Below, piece after piece: positions 23,534-32,109 of a DNA stretch of 64,000 bases. Where the stretch lies: the NCBI GenBank assembly GCA_947588955.1, contig CANPYX010000003.1, positions 116,009-180,008 of the forward strand, written 5' to 3'. This stretch comes from an uncultured Oscillospiraceae bacterium (GTDB lineage Bacteria; Bacillota; Clostridia; Oscillospirales; Oscillospiraceae). Under the pieces are notes generated by a model that made no database searches, had not been told where the DNA came from, and worked only from the letters and a program-made list of their open reading frames with translations. The translations under genes and the position numbers were made by a program. Position 1 is the first letter of the stretch. Every line of letters starts with the position of its first letter.

Positions 23534-24219
23534 CAAAGGAAGAACTAATGGAGGCTGGGCTCCCGAAATGGCCCCAGATGATAGTCACCGGGGCGGACAT
23601 TAGCAAGGAACAGGCCCTCGAAATAATCAGGAGAACAGACGGCTTCTTTTCCAACTTCTTCAGCAATGATCGAGACTTTGGGGAGAAAGTCAAGAAGGCC
23701 GTTAGATATCCTGATGAGCCCGAAGAAGACACTACCGACGCCTGGAACAAGTATTACGTTGAACTCGAAGCCTGGAAAGAGAAGTGGGGGTATATAGAAA
23801 CCGAATACGTCTTGAACAACTGGGTTTCCAGTTGCTTTATAGGAGGCCCCCACGGTTGGTGTCATCCCGACGGAACTATCGGCTGCTCGACAAACGTAGG
23901 GAAATGGCCTAAAGTCTCGGAAGTGTACGATGACTGGACGAAGCTGGCTGAGGCGTTCCCGTTCCTCGAAGTCGAGGCGACCTTAATGAGTGGAGAAGAC
24001 TGCGAAATCTTCACTGAGCCTGTAGTCTCGATGCTCATTCGCAACGGGGCGGTAGAACTGATAGACCCCAAGGAGAGGAACATACACAAAGAGTTCGATA
24101 GGCCCAGCCCCGTGCAGGTTGGAACGATGTCGCTCTTTTCCGTTCTGTGCAGATTAAACGCACACCCCATAAGCTTAGAACAGATAAGGAAATGGGCGGA
24201 CCAGATTTATAAGGAATGA
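23530..24219 (+). CDS. Conserved phage/ICE protein (GLPKWPQMIVTG family)
   Basis: 229 aa, coupled by ATGA. LPKWPQMIVTGADISKEQAL, EIIRRTDGFF, WGYIETEYVLNNWVSS, CFIGGPHGWCHPDG and VGKWPKVSEV are, from memory, the signature of a family widely found in phages and conjugative elements of gut Firmicutes. No known activity. Confidence 0.8.
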   Translation: MTKEELMEAGLPKWPQMIVTGADISKEQALEIIRRTDGFFSNFFSNDRDFGEKVKKAVRYPDEPEEDTTDAWNKYYVELEAWKEKWGYIETEYVLNNWVSSCFIGGPHGWCHPDGTIGCSTNVGKWPKVSEVYDDWTKLAEAFPFLEVEATLMSGEDCEIFTEPVVSMLIRNGAVELIDPKERNIHKEFDRPSPVQVGTMSLFSVLCRLNAHPISLEQIRKWADQIYKE

Positions 24220-24231
24220 GGAGGTGAGCCG

Positions 24232-24561
24232 ATGGCGAGAGGGCGTCAGCAGAAGTGGATATGCCAGGAGTGCAAAAAGGAGTTTTCTGTCCAAGGCTAC
24301 ACTCCGAAGTCATGCTGCTTCTGCGGTTCAAGCAGAATAGGCCGTGCGCCGAGCGTCGAACTCGCTGAGGGCTACTCCAAAAAGAGGGAAGAACTGGCGA
24401 GGGTGTGCGAAAGGCTTAATCCTGTAAGCAAAGAATATTTTGCCCTCAAGAAGGAGTATGACGAAATCATGTCATACTGGCGTCAGCAGAAAAGAAGAGG
24501 GTACATCACGGATGACGAATTTGCCACGTTCTCAAGTATGTACCACGAGAGAGGAGGATAG
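24232..24561 (+). CDS. Zinc-ribbon protein with helical tail
   Basis: 109 aa, GGAGGTG upstream. CQECKKEFSVQGYTPKSCCF then CGSS makes a zinc ribbon in the first 40 residues; the tail is helical and basic. Ends in TAG. Confidence 0.65.
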   Translation: MARGRQQKWICQECKKEFSVQGYTPKSCCFCGSSRIGRAPSVELAEGYSKKREELARVCERLNPVSKEYFALKKEYDEIMSYWRQQKRRGYITDDEFATFSSMYHERGG

Positions 24562-24564
24562 GGT

Positions 24565-24768
24565 TTGTTTGGAGATGAACTGGAAGCCGATAAGAGCTTC
24601 AGAAAGTGCGGCTCGACATGGGAGTTCTGCAACGGGGACTGCGGTTCATGTCCGCGCAGTTCGTTTTCAGCGAGCAACAGGACGGAAGCAGGAGATAAAG
24701 GCAGCGTGAACTTGCCAGAAGCCGGGGAAGATAGAAATGACCCGAATATGCAAGCCCACGCGACCTGA
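24565..24768 (+). CDS. Possible small Cys-containing protein
   Basis: 67 aa from a TTG with GAGGAGG 8-9 bases upstream. FRKCGSTWEFCNGDCGSCPR resembles other small Cys-rich proteins here, but the C-terminal half is low-complexity and the start is weak. Confidence 0.4.
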   Translation: MFGDELEADKSFRKCGSTWEFCNGDCGSCPRSSFSASNRTEAGDKGSVNLPEAGEDRNDPNMQAHAT

Positions 24769-24795
24769 AGCAATACTTTATTCATTCGGCAAAAA

Positions 24796-24821
24796 TCCAG
24801 CGGTTTTAGAAGCCAATTTGA
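24796..24821 (+). repeat. 26-bp direct repeat, copy B
   Basis: Matches copy A with one difference (AGCGGTTTTAGAAG is identical in both). It sits in the 73-base leader of the next gene, between a gene end and a GGAGGAG site. Similar upstream bases (CATTCG here, CACTCG at copy A) extend the resemblance weakly. Confidence 0.7.
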
Positions 24822-24841
24822 AAAGTTCAGGAGGAGAAAAA

Positions 24842-25249
24842 ATGAAGGATCCGATGATGGGTGAGCCGACAATGAGTGAGTTCCTGAAAAACATCGACCT
24901 CGCAATCGAGCATTTTCAGGATATGGTGAGGCTCGGAGAAGCGCGAATACCCAAAGACTCCATGCTCACCGCAAACAGTCTGGCGCTCAGAGCCCTCAAA
25001 GACTTGAAGTACGGAATTACGCTGTCTAACGGGAGGATGTTTATAATCCCGGACGAGACTGAGATACTTGAAAAGTACGCAGACAAGCCAATCCCCACGA
25101 AAGAACTCCACGACATCGCAAGGGCTATTTCCCTCGCCAAGAATATCAACTTGGAGAACAGGATGCTCAGAGGGATGGCGGATGAGTATGTGAAGCTGAT
25201 GGCTCAGAAGATTTGTCAGGACCAAGCGCCGGAGATCCCGAATGACTGA
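24842..25249 (+). CDS. Hypothetical helical protein
   Basis: 135 aa, ATG chosen by AGGAGGAG upstream. Long amphipathic helices (FLKNIDLAIEHFQDMVRLG, ELHDIARAISLAKNINLENR) and a central strand pair (YGITLSNGRMFIIPD). Family not recognised. Confidence 0.7.
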   Translation: MKDPMMGEPTMSEFLKNIDLAIEHFQDMVRLGEARIPKDSMLTANSLALRALKDLKYGITLSNGRMFIIPDETEILEKYADKPIPTKELHDIARAISLAKNINLENRMLRGMADEYVKLMAQKICQDQAPEIPND

Positions 25250-25457
25250 CATTGATAAAGAGCGGCCTGAAGAAGAACTCGTATTCTCATGGCCCGACAC
25301 CGGGACACTGAGACTTACGTTTACCAATCTGATGATGGTAACGGCCAGATACACGCCGTCAATTAAAGCTATTCTTAAAATTGCCGCCAAACCCGCCAAA
25401 ATTGCCCACAACGGCTCCAAACAGGTAGGCAATATAAATTCAAACCGCAGGAAGTAA
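25242..25457 (+). CDS. Small basic hypothetical protein
   Basis: 71 aa, overlapping the previous gene by 8 bases. Acidic N-terminus, then a hydrophobic-basic C-terminal half. Family not recognised; kept because of coupling. Confidence 0.5.
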   Translation: MTDIDKERPEEELVFSWPDTGTLRLTFTNLMMVTARYTPSIKAILKIAAKPAKIAHNGSKQVGNINSNRRK

Positions 25458-25651
25458 GACGCCCTAATTCAACAGGGGGGGCGGAGGCGGATAAAACAAT
25501 ATTGGAGATATGATACTATTAAATGGCGGTAGGCAAAAAGGAAGACAAGATGCTCACACAGGGGCCGCAGCGGTTCCCCTCGTTCGCCAAGTACGGCTGT
25601 TCGACCGAAATCTCCGTTGTGCGGGTGTCAACACAGAATAGGAGAATAGAG

Positions 25652-25909
25652 ATGAACAGAAACCTTATGGGCGCTGCGAGCGCAGTAAGAAAGGCCGACG
25701 CTCTCCTGTATGCGTTTGAAAAGACGTACCTTGACCACGTCGGATCCGATTGCGACGGGGAGATGTCAAACAGGGCTACATACGCATTTTACGCGATATG
25801 GGATGCCGTAAGAGAGGCGTCTGAAAACCTCGACCGTCTTGAGGGGGACGAGAGAGTAGTTGACGTTATCCTCGCCGCAAGAAAAAATGGAAGCACCTTG
25901 ACAAGATGA
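25652..25909 (+). CDS. 85-aa paralogue of the gene at 4984
   Basis: ATG with AGGAGAA upstream. Same length as the gene behind P1, with DALLYAFEKTYL and RATYAFYAIWDAV aligned to DALLEAFERSYL and RCTFAFYAIRDQI. About 120 bases upstream, GGCGGTAGG at 25525-25533 looks like a decayed copy of the P1 spacer, without good -35 or -10 hexamers. This suggests duplication of a promoter-gene unit. It is the last gene before a strong terminator. Confidence 0.7.
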   Translation: MNRNLMGAASAVRKADALLYAFEKTYLDHVGSDCDGEMSNRATYAFYAIWDAVREASENLDRLEGDERVVDVILAARKNGSTLTR

Positions 25910-25929
25910 ATACCTGAGTAAATGCACTT

Positions 25930-25959
25930 ATGCCCCTACCATTTCGTAGGGGCATTTTC
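25930..25959 (+). terminator. Intrinsic terminator at the module end
   Basis: Perfect 10-bp stem ATGCCCCTAC/GTAGGGGCAT followed by TTTTC. Confidence 0.9.
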
Positions 25960-25960
25960 A

Positions 25961-25989
25961 TTGACACGGGAACAGCTTCGGTCTATAAT
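25961..25989 (+). promoter_or_regulatory. Consensus promoter with no obvious gene
   Basis: -35 TTGACA, 17-bp spacer, -10 TATAAT: a perfect sigma-A promoter. No supportable coding frame or ribosome site follows for about 200 bases. Confidence 0.8.
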
Positions 25990-26112
25990 GATAGAGCCTA
26001 AAAGTTGAGATAGGTCCGAAATGCTTGAGTTTTCGCCAGTTTTCTTGAAATCGTACCAGCGTGACATCCTAACTCCCGTGAACATAGGGGACGCCATGAT
26101 GATTGTGTGAAT
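25990..26112 (+). other. Gap behind a consensus promoter; possible small RNA
   Basis: No gene is supportable on either strand. The only transcription signal is the promoter just upstream. There is no clear terminator before the toxin-antitoxin promoter, so a transcript from it would run into that operon. Confidence 0.3.
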
Positions 26113-26135
26113 TTGTATATTGATTTCATATACAA
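26113..26135. promoter_or_regulatory. Likely DinJ/YafQ operator
   Basis: Perfect 8-bp inverted repeat TTGTATAT/ATATACAA with a 7-base spacer, 14 bases before the -35 of the toxin-antitoxin promoter. Antitoxins of this family repress their own operon at such palindromes. Confidence 0.55.
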
Positions 26136-26149
26136 TTTATTATTATCTA

Positions 26150-26178
26150 TTGACAAACGGTATAAATCGGCATATAAT
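26150..26178 (+). promoter_or_regulatory. Promoter of the toxin-antitoxin operon
   Basis: -35 TTGACA, 17-bp spacer, -10 TATAAT, with AGAAGGAGG and ATG following at normal spacing. Confidence 0.85.
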
Positions 26179-26206
26179 ATAGGCAAAGAAAGAAGGAGGC
26201 GTTCCT

Positions 26207-26488
26207 ATGGCGCAAACCAATGTCAACATTCGCATGGACGAGGCAACCAAGGTCGCGTTCGACCAATTTTGCCGGGAGATCGGTCTGTCCTCCAGCGCAG
26301 CTTTCAATATTTTCGCCAAAACCGTGGTACGTGAGCAGAGGATACCCTTTGAGCTTACCACGGAAGTCCCGAATGCCGCCACGCTCGCGGCGATGGAGGA
26401 GGTGCGGGAATTGCAGCGCCACCCGGAAAAATATAAGTCCTATGGCAGCGCGGAGGAAATGGTGGAGGACATTCTGAATGAGACTTGA
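26207..26488 (+). CDS. dinJ: RelB/DinJ-family antitoxin
   Basis: 93 aa. The N-terminal ribbon-helix-helix (TNVNIRMDEATKVAFDQF, then GLSSSAAFNIFAKTVVREQ and IPFEL) is typical of DinJ. It should bind DNA through the first strand and neutralise the toxin through the C-terminal helix. Overlaps the toxin gene by 11 bases, the usual order. Confidence 0.9.
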   Translation: MAQTNVNIRMDEATKVAFDQFCREIGLSSSAAFNIFAKTVVREQRIPFELTTEVPNAATLAAMEEVRELQRHPEKYKSYGSAEEMVEDILNET

Positions 26489-26753
26489 AATCGTTCCTTC
26501 CGGTCAATTCCGAAAAGATTTGAAGCTTGCACAAAAACGGGGACTCGATCTTCATAAATTGACAAAGGTGATCGACGCTTTGGCAGACGGTGAAACCCTG
26601 GAACCGAAATACCGCGACCATGCCTTGACCGGTGACTACGCGGGCTTCCGGGAATGCCATATTCAACCGGATTGGCTGTTGATCTACCAAGTGGACGGAG
26701 AACGGCTTTTGCTGTTTTTGACAAGAACAGGTTCGCACAGCGACCTATTTTGA
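26478..26753 (+). CDS. yafQ: YafQ-family mRNA interferase toxin
   Basis: 91 aa, RelE superfamily. FRKDLKLAQKRGLDL near the start, LEPKYRDHALTGDY, RECHIQPDWLLIYQ and the final GSHSDLF carry the conserved His and Asp residues of YafQ, a ribosome-dependent mRNA cutter. Full length, with catalytic residues present. Co-transcribed with the antitoxin. Confidence 0.9.
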   Translation: MRLEIVPSGQFRKDLKLAQKRGLDLHKLTKVIDALADGETLEPKYRDHALTGDYAGFRECHIQPDWLLIYQVDGERLLLFLTRTGSHSDLF

Positions 26754-26767
26754 CATATGATTTTCTT

Positions 26768-26792
26768 CGGGCGGGGTGTTACCCGCCCGTTT
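26768..26792. terminator. Bidirectional terminator between convergent genes
   Basis: Stem CGGGCGGG/CCCGCCCG with a 6-base loop, T runs on both sides. Serves yafQ and the DUF305 gene. Confidence 0.85.
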
Positions 26793-27367
26793 CAGTTTGC
26801 GCGGCAGAGGGCGCGTTTCAGGTCGCGAAGCTCGCGGATACCGCGGGATTGGGTGCGGATTATGTCGTTTAGTATCGGCACAAGGCCGGGGCAGAGGGAA
26901 AACTGCAGCGCAAGGCGGCTCATTTTGACGGTGCCCTCATGGTGGGGGAGCATTTCTCCTATGAAGCTGCAGTCGATGGAATTGACGGCGGGAACGGACT
27001 CCATGGACGAGAGCATCGTCTCCACGATCCTGCCCACGCACTCGTTGTACCTCGCGGCGCTTTGCCGCAGGTTCATTGTGGCGGAGCAGCCGCGCCGTAT
27101 ACGCGTCATCGCCTCGATGCTCCGGGTTTGCTCGCTTATGATGTTATCCGCTATGCGCTGTAAGGAGATGTCCGTTGTGTAACGCAGCAGGTTCTCGCTC
27201 ATCTCGATAGCCGCCCGGTGGTGGGGGAGCATTTGGCTGATAAAATTGCCGGAGACGGAGTTTGTCAGCTCCGCGCCCTCCATTGACGACGCCATACGCG
27301 CGAGAATGGAGTTGTACCGCTCAAGATAGCTTTCGGTGTTGCGGCTCAGTTCACATGAATTTGTCAT
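26792..27367 (-). CDS. DUF305 protein with two repeats
   Basis: 191 aa with GGGAGG upstream on the - strand. Two copies of the DUF305 helical-bundle motif are visible: FISQMLPHHRAAIEMSENLL then a Q-containing helix, and FIGEMLPHHEGTVKMSRLAL then IIRTQSRGIRELRDL. The MxPHHxxAxxM histidines are the family hallmark and may bind metal. No signal peptide is visible, so a cytoplasmic or spore-related location is possible. Biological role unknown. Confidence 0.8.
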   Translation of the reverse strand: MTNSCELSRNTESYLERYNSILARMASSMEGAELTNSVSGNFISQMLPHHRAAIEMSENLLRYTTDISLQRIADNIISEQTRSIEAMTRIRRGCSATMNLRQSAARYNECVGRIVETMLSSMESVPAVNSIDCSFIGEMLPHHEGTVKMSRLALQFSLCPGLVPILNDIIRTQSRGIRELRDLKRALCRAN

Positions 27368-27440
27368 ATAATGTACCTCCCGGTTATTCTATGCGGTCAA
27401 AAGTTTATTTGGCATAACAGTAGAAAAAAATAAAACCGTG

Positions 27441-27449
27441 TGGTATAAT
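27441..27449 (+). promoter_or_regulatory. Extended -10 promoter for fhs
   Basis: TGG-TATAAT with no convincing -35, 33 bases before the fhs ATG; CGGGAGG supplies the ribosome site. Confidence 0.5.
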
Positions 27450-27481
27450 CATCTCAATATAAGATCCGGGAGGTTCTGACC

Positions 27482-29158
27482 ATGGAATACAAGACAGATA
27501 TTGAGATCGCCCAGGCGTGCGAAATGGAGCACATCACTAAGATCGCCGAGAGGTGCGCCATTGGACCTGAATATGTGGAGCAGTACGGGAACTACAAGGC
27601 GAAGATCGACCTAAAGCTCCTTGACAGGCTGGCAGACAGGCCAAACGGCAAGCTGGTCCTGGTCACGGCGATCACCCCCACTCCGGCGGGCGAGGGCAAG
27701 ACCACCACCACCGTCGGACTTGGCGACGCCCTGCGGAGGATAGGCAAACGCCCCGTCATCGCCCTCAGGGAGCCGTCTTTGGGGCCTGTATTCGGCGTAA
27801 AGGGCGGCGCCGCCGGCGGTGGATACGCCCAGGTGGTGCCGATGGAGGACATAAACCTTCACTTCACCGGCGACTTCCACGCCATTGGCGCGGCGAACAA
27901 CCTGCTCGCGGCGATGCTTGACAACCACATATACCAGGGAAACGCCCTGGGCATAGACCCGCGCACCATCACCTGGCGCCGGTGCGTTGACATGAACGAC
28001 CGGCAGCTGCGCTTTGTGGTGGACGGACTTGGCGGCAAGGTAAACGGCACCCCCAGGGAGGACGGCTACGACATAACCGTCGCCAGCGAGATAATGGCGG
28101 TCTTCTGCCTCTCAAAGGACATAACCGACCTAAAGGAGCGCCTTTCACGCATAATCGTGGCGTACAATTACGAGGGCGAGCCCGTCACCGCCGGCGACCT
28201 GAAGGCGGCGGGGGCTATGGCGGCGCTTTTGAAGGACGCCCTCAAGCCCAACCTGGTGCAGACCCTTGAGCACACCCCGGCGTTTGTACACGGCGGACCC
28301 TTCGCCAATATCGCCCACGGGTGCAACTCCATAGTCGCCACCCGCATGGCGCTGAAGCTGGGCGACTACTGCGTCACCGAGGCGGGATTCGGAGCCGACC
28401 TGGGAGCCGAAAAATTCCTGGACATAAAGTGCCGCATGGCGGGCTTGAAGCCGGACGCCGTGGTCATCGTCGCCACCGTCCGCGCCCTCAAGATGCACGG
28501 AGGCAAGGACAAAAAGGAGCTGGGAAGCGAGGACCTGGAGGCCTTAAGGCGCGGACTTCCAAACCTGCTCCAGCATGTGGAGAACATCACACAGGTCTAC
28601 CGTCTTCCCGCCGTGGTTGCCGTCAACCGCTTTCCAACGGACACCGAGGCGGAGCTTCGGCTCGTGGAGGAGGAGTGCCGCAAGCTTGGCGTCAACGTGG
28701 CACTCAGCGAGGTCTGGGGCAAGGGCGGAGCCGGCGGAGAGGACCTGGCGCGCGAGGTCGTAAGACTCTGCGAGCAGGAAAGCGACTTCACCTTCTCCTA
28801 CGACGCGGACCTTTCCATCGCCGAGAAGCTTGAGGCTATCTCAAGGAAGATATACCGCGCCGACGGGGTGGAGCTCACGGCGGGCGCAAAAAAGCAGATG
28901 AAGACGCTGGAGAAGCTGGGCTTCGGGGGAATGCCCATCTGCATGGCAAAGACCCAGTACAGCTTTTCCGACGACCCCAAGCTTCTGGGGGCGCCCAGGG
29001 GCTTTAAGATAACCGTTCGTAACCTCAAGGTCTCCGCCGGAGCGGGCTTCATCGTCGCACTCACCGGCGAGGTTATGACCATGCCGGGACTTCCCAAGGT
29101 CCCCGCGGCGGAGAAGATCGACGTGGACGAAAACGGCGTCATCTCAGGGCTCTTTTGA
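27482..29158 (+). CDS. fhs: Formate-tetrahydrofolate ligase
   Basis: 558 aa, the usual length. Makes 10-formyl-THF from formate, THF and ATP in the cytoplasm. The P-loop [13 protein letters not shown] lies at about 63-75; [19 protein letters not shown] and HFTGDFHAI are family signatures. The next gene, fchA, converts formyl/formimino folates, so the pair serves one-carbon metabolism, either acetogenic-type or purine- and glycine-linked. First clear core-chromosome gene after the accessory region, with distinctly higher GC. Confidence 0.97.
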   Translation: MEYKTDIEIAQACEMEHITKIAERCAIGPEYVEQYGNYKAKIDLKLLDRLADRPNGKLVLVTAITPTPAGEGKTTTTVGLGDALRRIGKRPVIALREPSLGPVFGVKGGAAGGGYAQVVPMEDINLHFTGDFHAIGAANNLLAAMLDNHIYQGNALGIDPRTITWRRCVDMNDRQLRFVVDGLGGKVNGTPREDGYDITVASEIMAVFCLSKDITDLKERLSRIIVAYNYEGEPVTAGDLKAAGAMAALLKDALKPNLVQTLEHTPAFVHGGPFANIAHGCNSIVATRMALKLGDYCVTEAGFGADLGAEKFLDIKCRMAGLKPDAVVIVATVRALKMHGGKDKKELGSEDLEALRRGLPNLLQHVENITQVYRLPAVVAVNRFPTDTEAELRLVEEECRKLGVNVALSEVWGKGGAGGEDLAREVVRLCEQESDFTFSYDADLSIAEKLEAISRKIYRADGVELTAGAKKQMKTLEKLGFGGMPICMAKTQYSFSDDPKLLGAPRGFKITVRNLKVSAGAGFIVALTGEVMTMPGLPKVPAAEKIDVDENGVISGLF

Positions 29159-29168
29159 GGTGCCGCCG

Positions 29169-29792
29169 GTGGAAAACTCCATGCTTGAAAATACCCTTCC
29201 CCAGTTTGCCGCGTCCCTCGCCTCCAAAGCCCCCGTCCCCGGGGGCGGCGGCGCCTCGGCCCTGGCGGGGGCGTTGGCGGCGGCGCTGTCCTCCATGGTG
29301 TGCAATCTTACGGCGGGGAAGAGGAAATACGCCCAATATGAGGCGGACATTGAGAGAATCGCCAACAGCGCCGCTGAGCTGAGGCTTGAGCTCCTTTGTC
29401 TCATAGACGAGGACGCGGCGGCGTTTGAGCCGCTGTCCAGGGCTTACTCTATCCCAAAGGACGACCCCGCGCGGGCGGAGATAATGGAATCGGCGCTTGA
29501 GACGGCCTCCCGCCCTCCCATGGAAATTGCCGTCAGGTGCGCAAAGGTCATCGACCTCCTTTCCGAGCTTGCCGAAAAGGGCAGCGCCATCGCCGTCTCC
29601 GACGTGGGCGTGGCGGCGCAGCTTGCCAAATCCGCCCTACTGGGCGCGGGGCTCAACGTCCGTATAAACGCAAGGTCCATGACCGACCGCGCCCGCGCCC
29701 AAGCACTCCTTGCCCGCCTTGACGCGCTGGAATCCGCCGGCGTCCCGCTGGCTGACGCCGTGTACAGCAGGGTAATGGAGCGAATCGGCTGA
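29169..29792 (+). CDS. fchA: Formimidoyl-THF cyclodeaminase/methenyl-THF cyclohydrolase family
   Basis: 207 aa from GTG; GAGGTG is 6 bases upstream, overlapping the fhs stop. A second GTG lies 9 bases earlier and an ATG 12 bases later. The signature PVPGGGGASALAGALAAALS and VSDVGVAAQLAKSALLGAG identify the FTCD C-terminal-type fold. Works with fhs in folate interconversion. Confidence 0.9.
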   Translation: MENSMLENTLPQFAASLASKAPVPGGGGASALAGALAAALSSMVCNLTAGKRKYAQYEADIERIANSAAELRLELLCLIDEDAAAFEPLSRAYSIPKDDPARAEIMESALETASRPPMEIAVRCAKVIDLLSELAEKGSAIAVSDVGVAAQLAKSALLGAGLNVRINARSMTDRARAQALLARLDALESAGVPLADAVYSRVMERIG

Positions 29793-29820
29793 AATAACTA
29801 AAAGAAAGGAGAAGGTGCTC

Positions 29821-32109
29821 ATGCGGAAGCTTGCGTGGTTTGCCTTCTCCTTCTCATTTGCCGTATTTGTGTCCCAATATTTCCTGCCGTTGAGGTTCAT
29901 GCCCGTGGCGGCGGGGGCGTGCGGCGCATTGGGCTTACTCGCGTTCGCGCTTTTGCGGGGAAACCGAAGACGCGCGGCTCTGCTCCTGGGTCTGGGGCTT
30001 GCCTCGGGCTTTTTGTGGAATTTCGGCTACGACACGCTCATATTCTCCGGCGCGCGGGAGCTTGACGGGGTGGAGACATACGTCACCGCCTCGGTGGTGG
30101 ATTTTCCCGTGGACCAGGAGTACAGAACATACGTTGACGTGAAGCTCCGGCGGGAAGGAGCCGTGCCGTTGAAGGCGCGGGCGTATGTCTATGACGGCTC
30201 GGCGGAGGACCTGCGCCCCGGCGACACCGTCACCTTCACCGCCCTCTTTTCCACAGCCGACACGGTGGGGGAGACGGAGATCACCTCCTTCACCTCAAGG
30301 GGCTATTTTCTCTTCGCCAGAAACGCCAGGGACATACGCGTTTTGAGCTCACCCGGAATGACCTTCACAAGCTTTCACCGCTACCTCGCCCGCGCGATAC
30401 GTGAGAAGATAAAGGGGACCTTTCCCCAAAGCGCCTCCGGCTTCATGACGGCGCTCCTCACGGGCGACAGGACGGAGCTTGACCGGGATACCGCCGCGTC
30501 AGTCGCCATGGAGCGCTCGGGGATCACGCACATAGTCGCGGTGTCGGGAATGCACGTCGCCATACTCGCGGGCTTCCTCTTTGCCGTGCTGGGGCACTCG
30601 GCGCTGGCGGCGGTGCTGGCTGTGCCGGTCATGCTGGTGTTTATGGCCGTCTCCGGCTTCTCACCGTCGGTGGTGAGGGCCGTGGTGATGCAGGCGGCTC
30701 TGCTGGCGGCGCCGCTCTTTTACAAGGAGAACGACAGCCTCACGTCCCTGTCGCTGGCAATGCTCATACTGCTCCTCATAAATCCCTACGCCGTGGCGGG
30801 TGTGAGCTTCCAGCTGTCCTTCGCCGCCACGCTGGGGATAATACTTGTGACGCCTGTGATACAAAATAAGCTTACCTCCCGCCTCCCAAAGGGAAAAAGC
30901 CTCAAAAAGGGCCTGGCGCTGTGGGCGTCCGGCACACTTTCCACGACTCTGGGGGCGCTTTTATTCACAACCCCCATTTCCGCCTATTATTTCGGAAGCG
31001 TCTCCCTCGTCGCGCCGCTGACAAACCTTCTTGTGCTGTGGGCGGTGACGCCCGCCTTTATCGTCGGGGCAATCACCGTGGGCGCGGCGTTCATATGGCT
31101 GCCGATGGGGAGGATTTTGGCGTATATCCCGGCGGCTTTGGTGAAATATATACTGTTCATAGCCGGACTTTGCGCAAAGCCCTATCTCTCGGCGGTGTTC
31201 CTGGACGGCGCCGCCATGAGGGTGTGGTTTGCGCTGACGTATCTCTCCGTCGCCGTCATAGCCCTGCTGAAGCTCCCGGCGCGGCGGCTTATATACGTCT
31301 TCTCCGCCTCCGCCGCGGCGCTTGCCTGTATACTTGTGGCGGCGGACCTCCTCGCCTCTCCCGGAGACGGATACGCCCTCACCGTCCTTGACGTGGGGCA
31401 GGGGGAGAGCGTAGTGGTCACCTCTGGGAAATATACCGCGGTGATAGACTCAGGCTCCTCCTCGGGCATCGACGCGGGGAAGGCGACGGAGAGGTACGTC
31501 CGATCTCAGGGGCGCGGAGCAGTTGACCTTCTTGTTTTTACCCACTACCACGAGGACCACGCCGGCGGCGCGGAGAGGCTTTTCGCCTCACTGGACGTGT
31601 CGGTTCTTGCCGTGCCGGAGCCGAGAAACGATGAGAGCAGCCTTGACGAGGAGGTCCTTGCCGCCGCCGAAAGAGCCGGCTGTGAAATAATTTTCATTGA
31701 CAGCGAGACGGTCATGACCCTGGGCGAGACTGTGATGACCCTTTTCCCGCCCCTGGGCTCGGAGACGGAAAACGAGCGGGGTATAACCGTGAGCGTGTCC
31801 GCCGGAGGCTTTGACACGCTCATACTCGGCGACATACCCTCCGCGCAGGAGCGGCAGCTGGCGGGGAAGTACGACCTTCCGGACGTTGAGTGCCTGGTGG
31901 TAAGTCACCACGGCTCCGCCGGCTCCACCTGCGGCGAGCTTCTTGACGAGATCCGCCCGGAGACGGCGATAATCTCCGTAGGCGAGAACAGCTACGGTCA
32001 CCCGTCGCCGGAGACGCTGGAGCGCCTGGAGAGCCGCGGTATAAAGGTTTTCCGCACCGACGAGAGCGGGAACATACGTATAGAAACGGGGGAGAGGAAT
32101 GGCATATAA
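29821..32109 (+). CDS. comEC: ComEC/Rec2 DNA uptake channel
   Basis: 762 aa. I take the ATG 9 bases after AAAGGAG; a GTG two codons earlier is possible. Multiple membrane segments, the Competence domain (TGDRTELDRDTAASV, HIVAVSGMHVAILAG) and a C-terminal metallo-beta-lactamase domain with FTHYHEDHAGG and VSHHGS are all present. Imports single-stranded DNA across the membrane in competent cells. No comEA is adjacent. Overlaps holA by 11 bases. Confidence 0.95.
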   Translation: MRKLAWFAFSFSFAVFVSQYFLPLRFMPVAAGACGALGLLAFALLRGNRRRAALLLGLGLASGFLWNFGYDTLIFSGARELDGVETYVTASVVDFPVDQEYRTYVDVKLRREGAVPLKARAYVYDGSAEDLRPGDTVTFTALFSTADTVGETEITSFTSRGYFLFARNARDIRVLSSPGMTFTSFHRYLARAIREKIKGTFPQSASGFMTALLTGDRTELDRDTAASVAMERSGITHIVAVSGMHVAILAGFLFAVLGHSALAAVLAVPVMLVFMAVSGFSPSVVRAVVMQAALLAAPLFYKENDSLTSLSLAMLILLLINPYAVAGVSFQLSFAATLGIILVTPVIQNKLTSRLPKGKSLKKGLALWASGTLSTTLGALLFTTPISAYYFGSVSLVAPLTNLLVLWAVTPAFIVGAITVGAAFIWLPMGRILAYIPAALVKYILFIAGLCAKPYLSAVFLDGAAMRVWFALTYLSVAVIALLKLPARRLIYVFSASAAALACILVAADLLASPGDGYALTVLDVGQGESVVVTSGKYTAVIDSGSSSGIDAGKATERYVRSQGRGAVDLLVFTHYHEDHAGGAERLFASLDVSVLAVPEPRNDESSLDEEVLAAAERAGCEIIFIDSETVMTLGETVMTLFPPLGSETENERGITVSVSAGGFDTLILGDIPSAQERQLAGKYDLPDVECLVVSHHGSAGSTCGELLDEIRPETAIISVGENSYGHPSPETLERLESRGIKVFRTDESGNIRIETGERNGI

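Noticed and set aside
25998..26186. - strand frame of 62 codons at the module boundary
   Set aside because: Overlaps the TA promoter and operator; no ribosome site or recognisable family.
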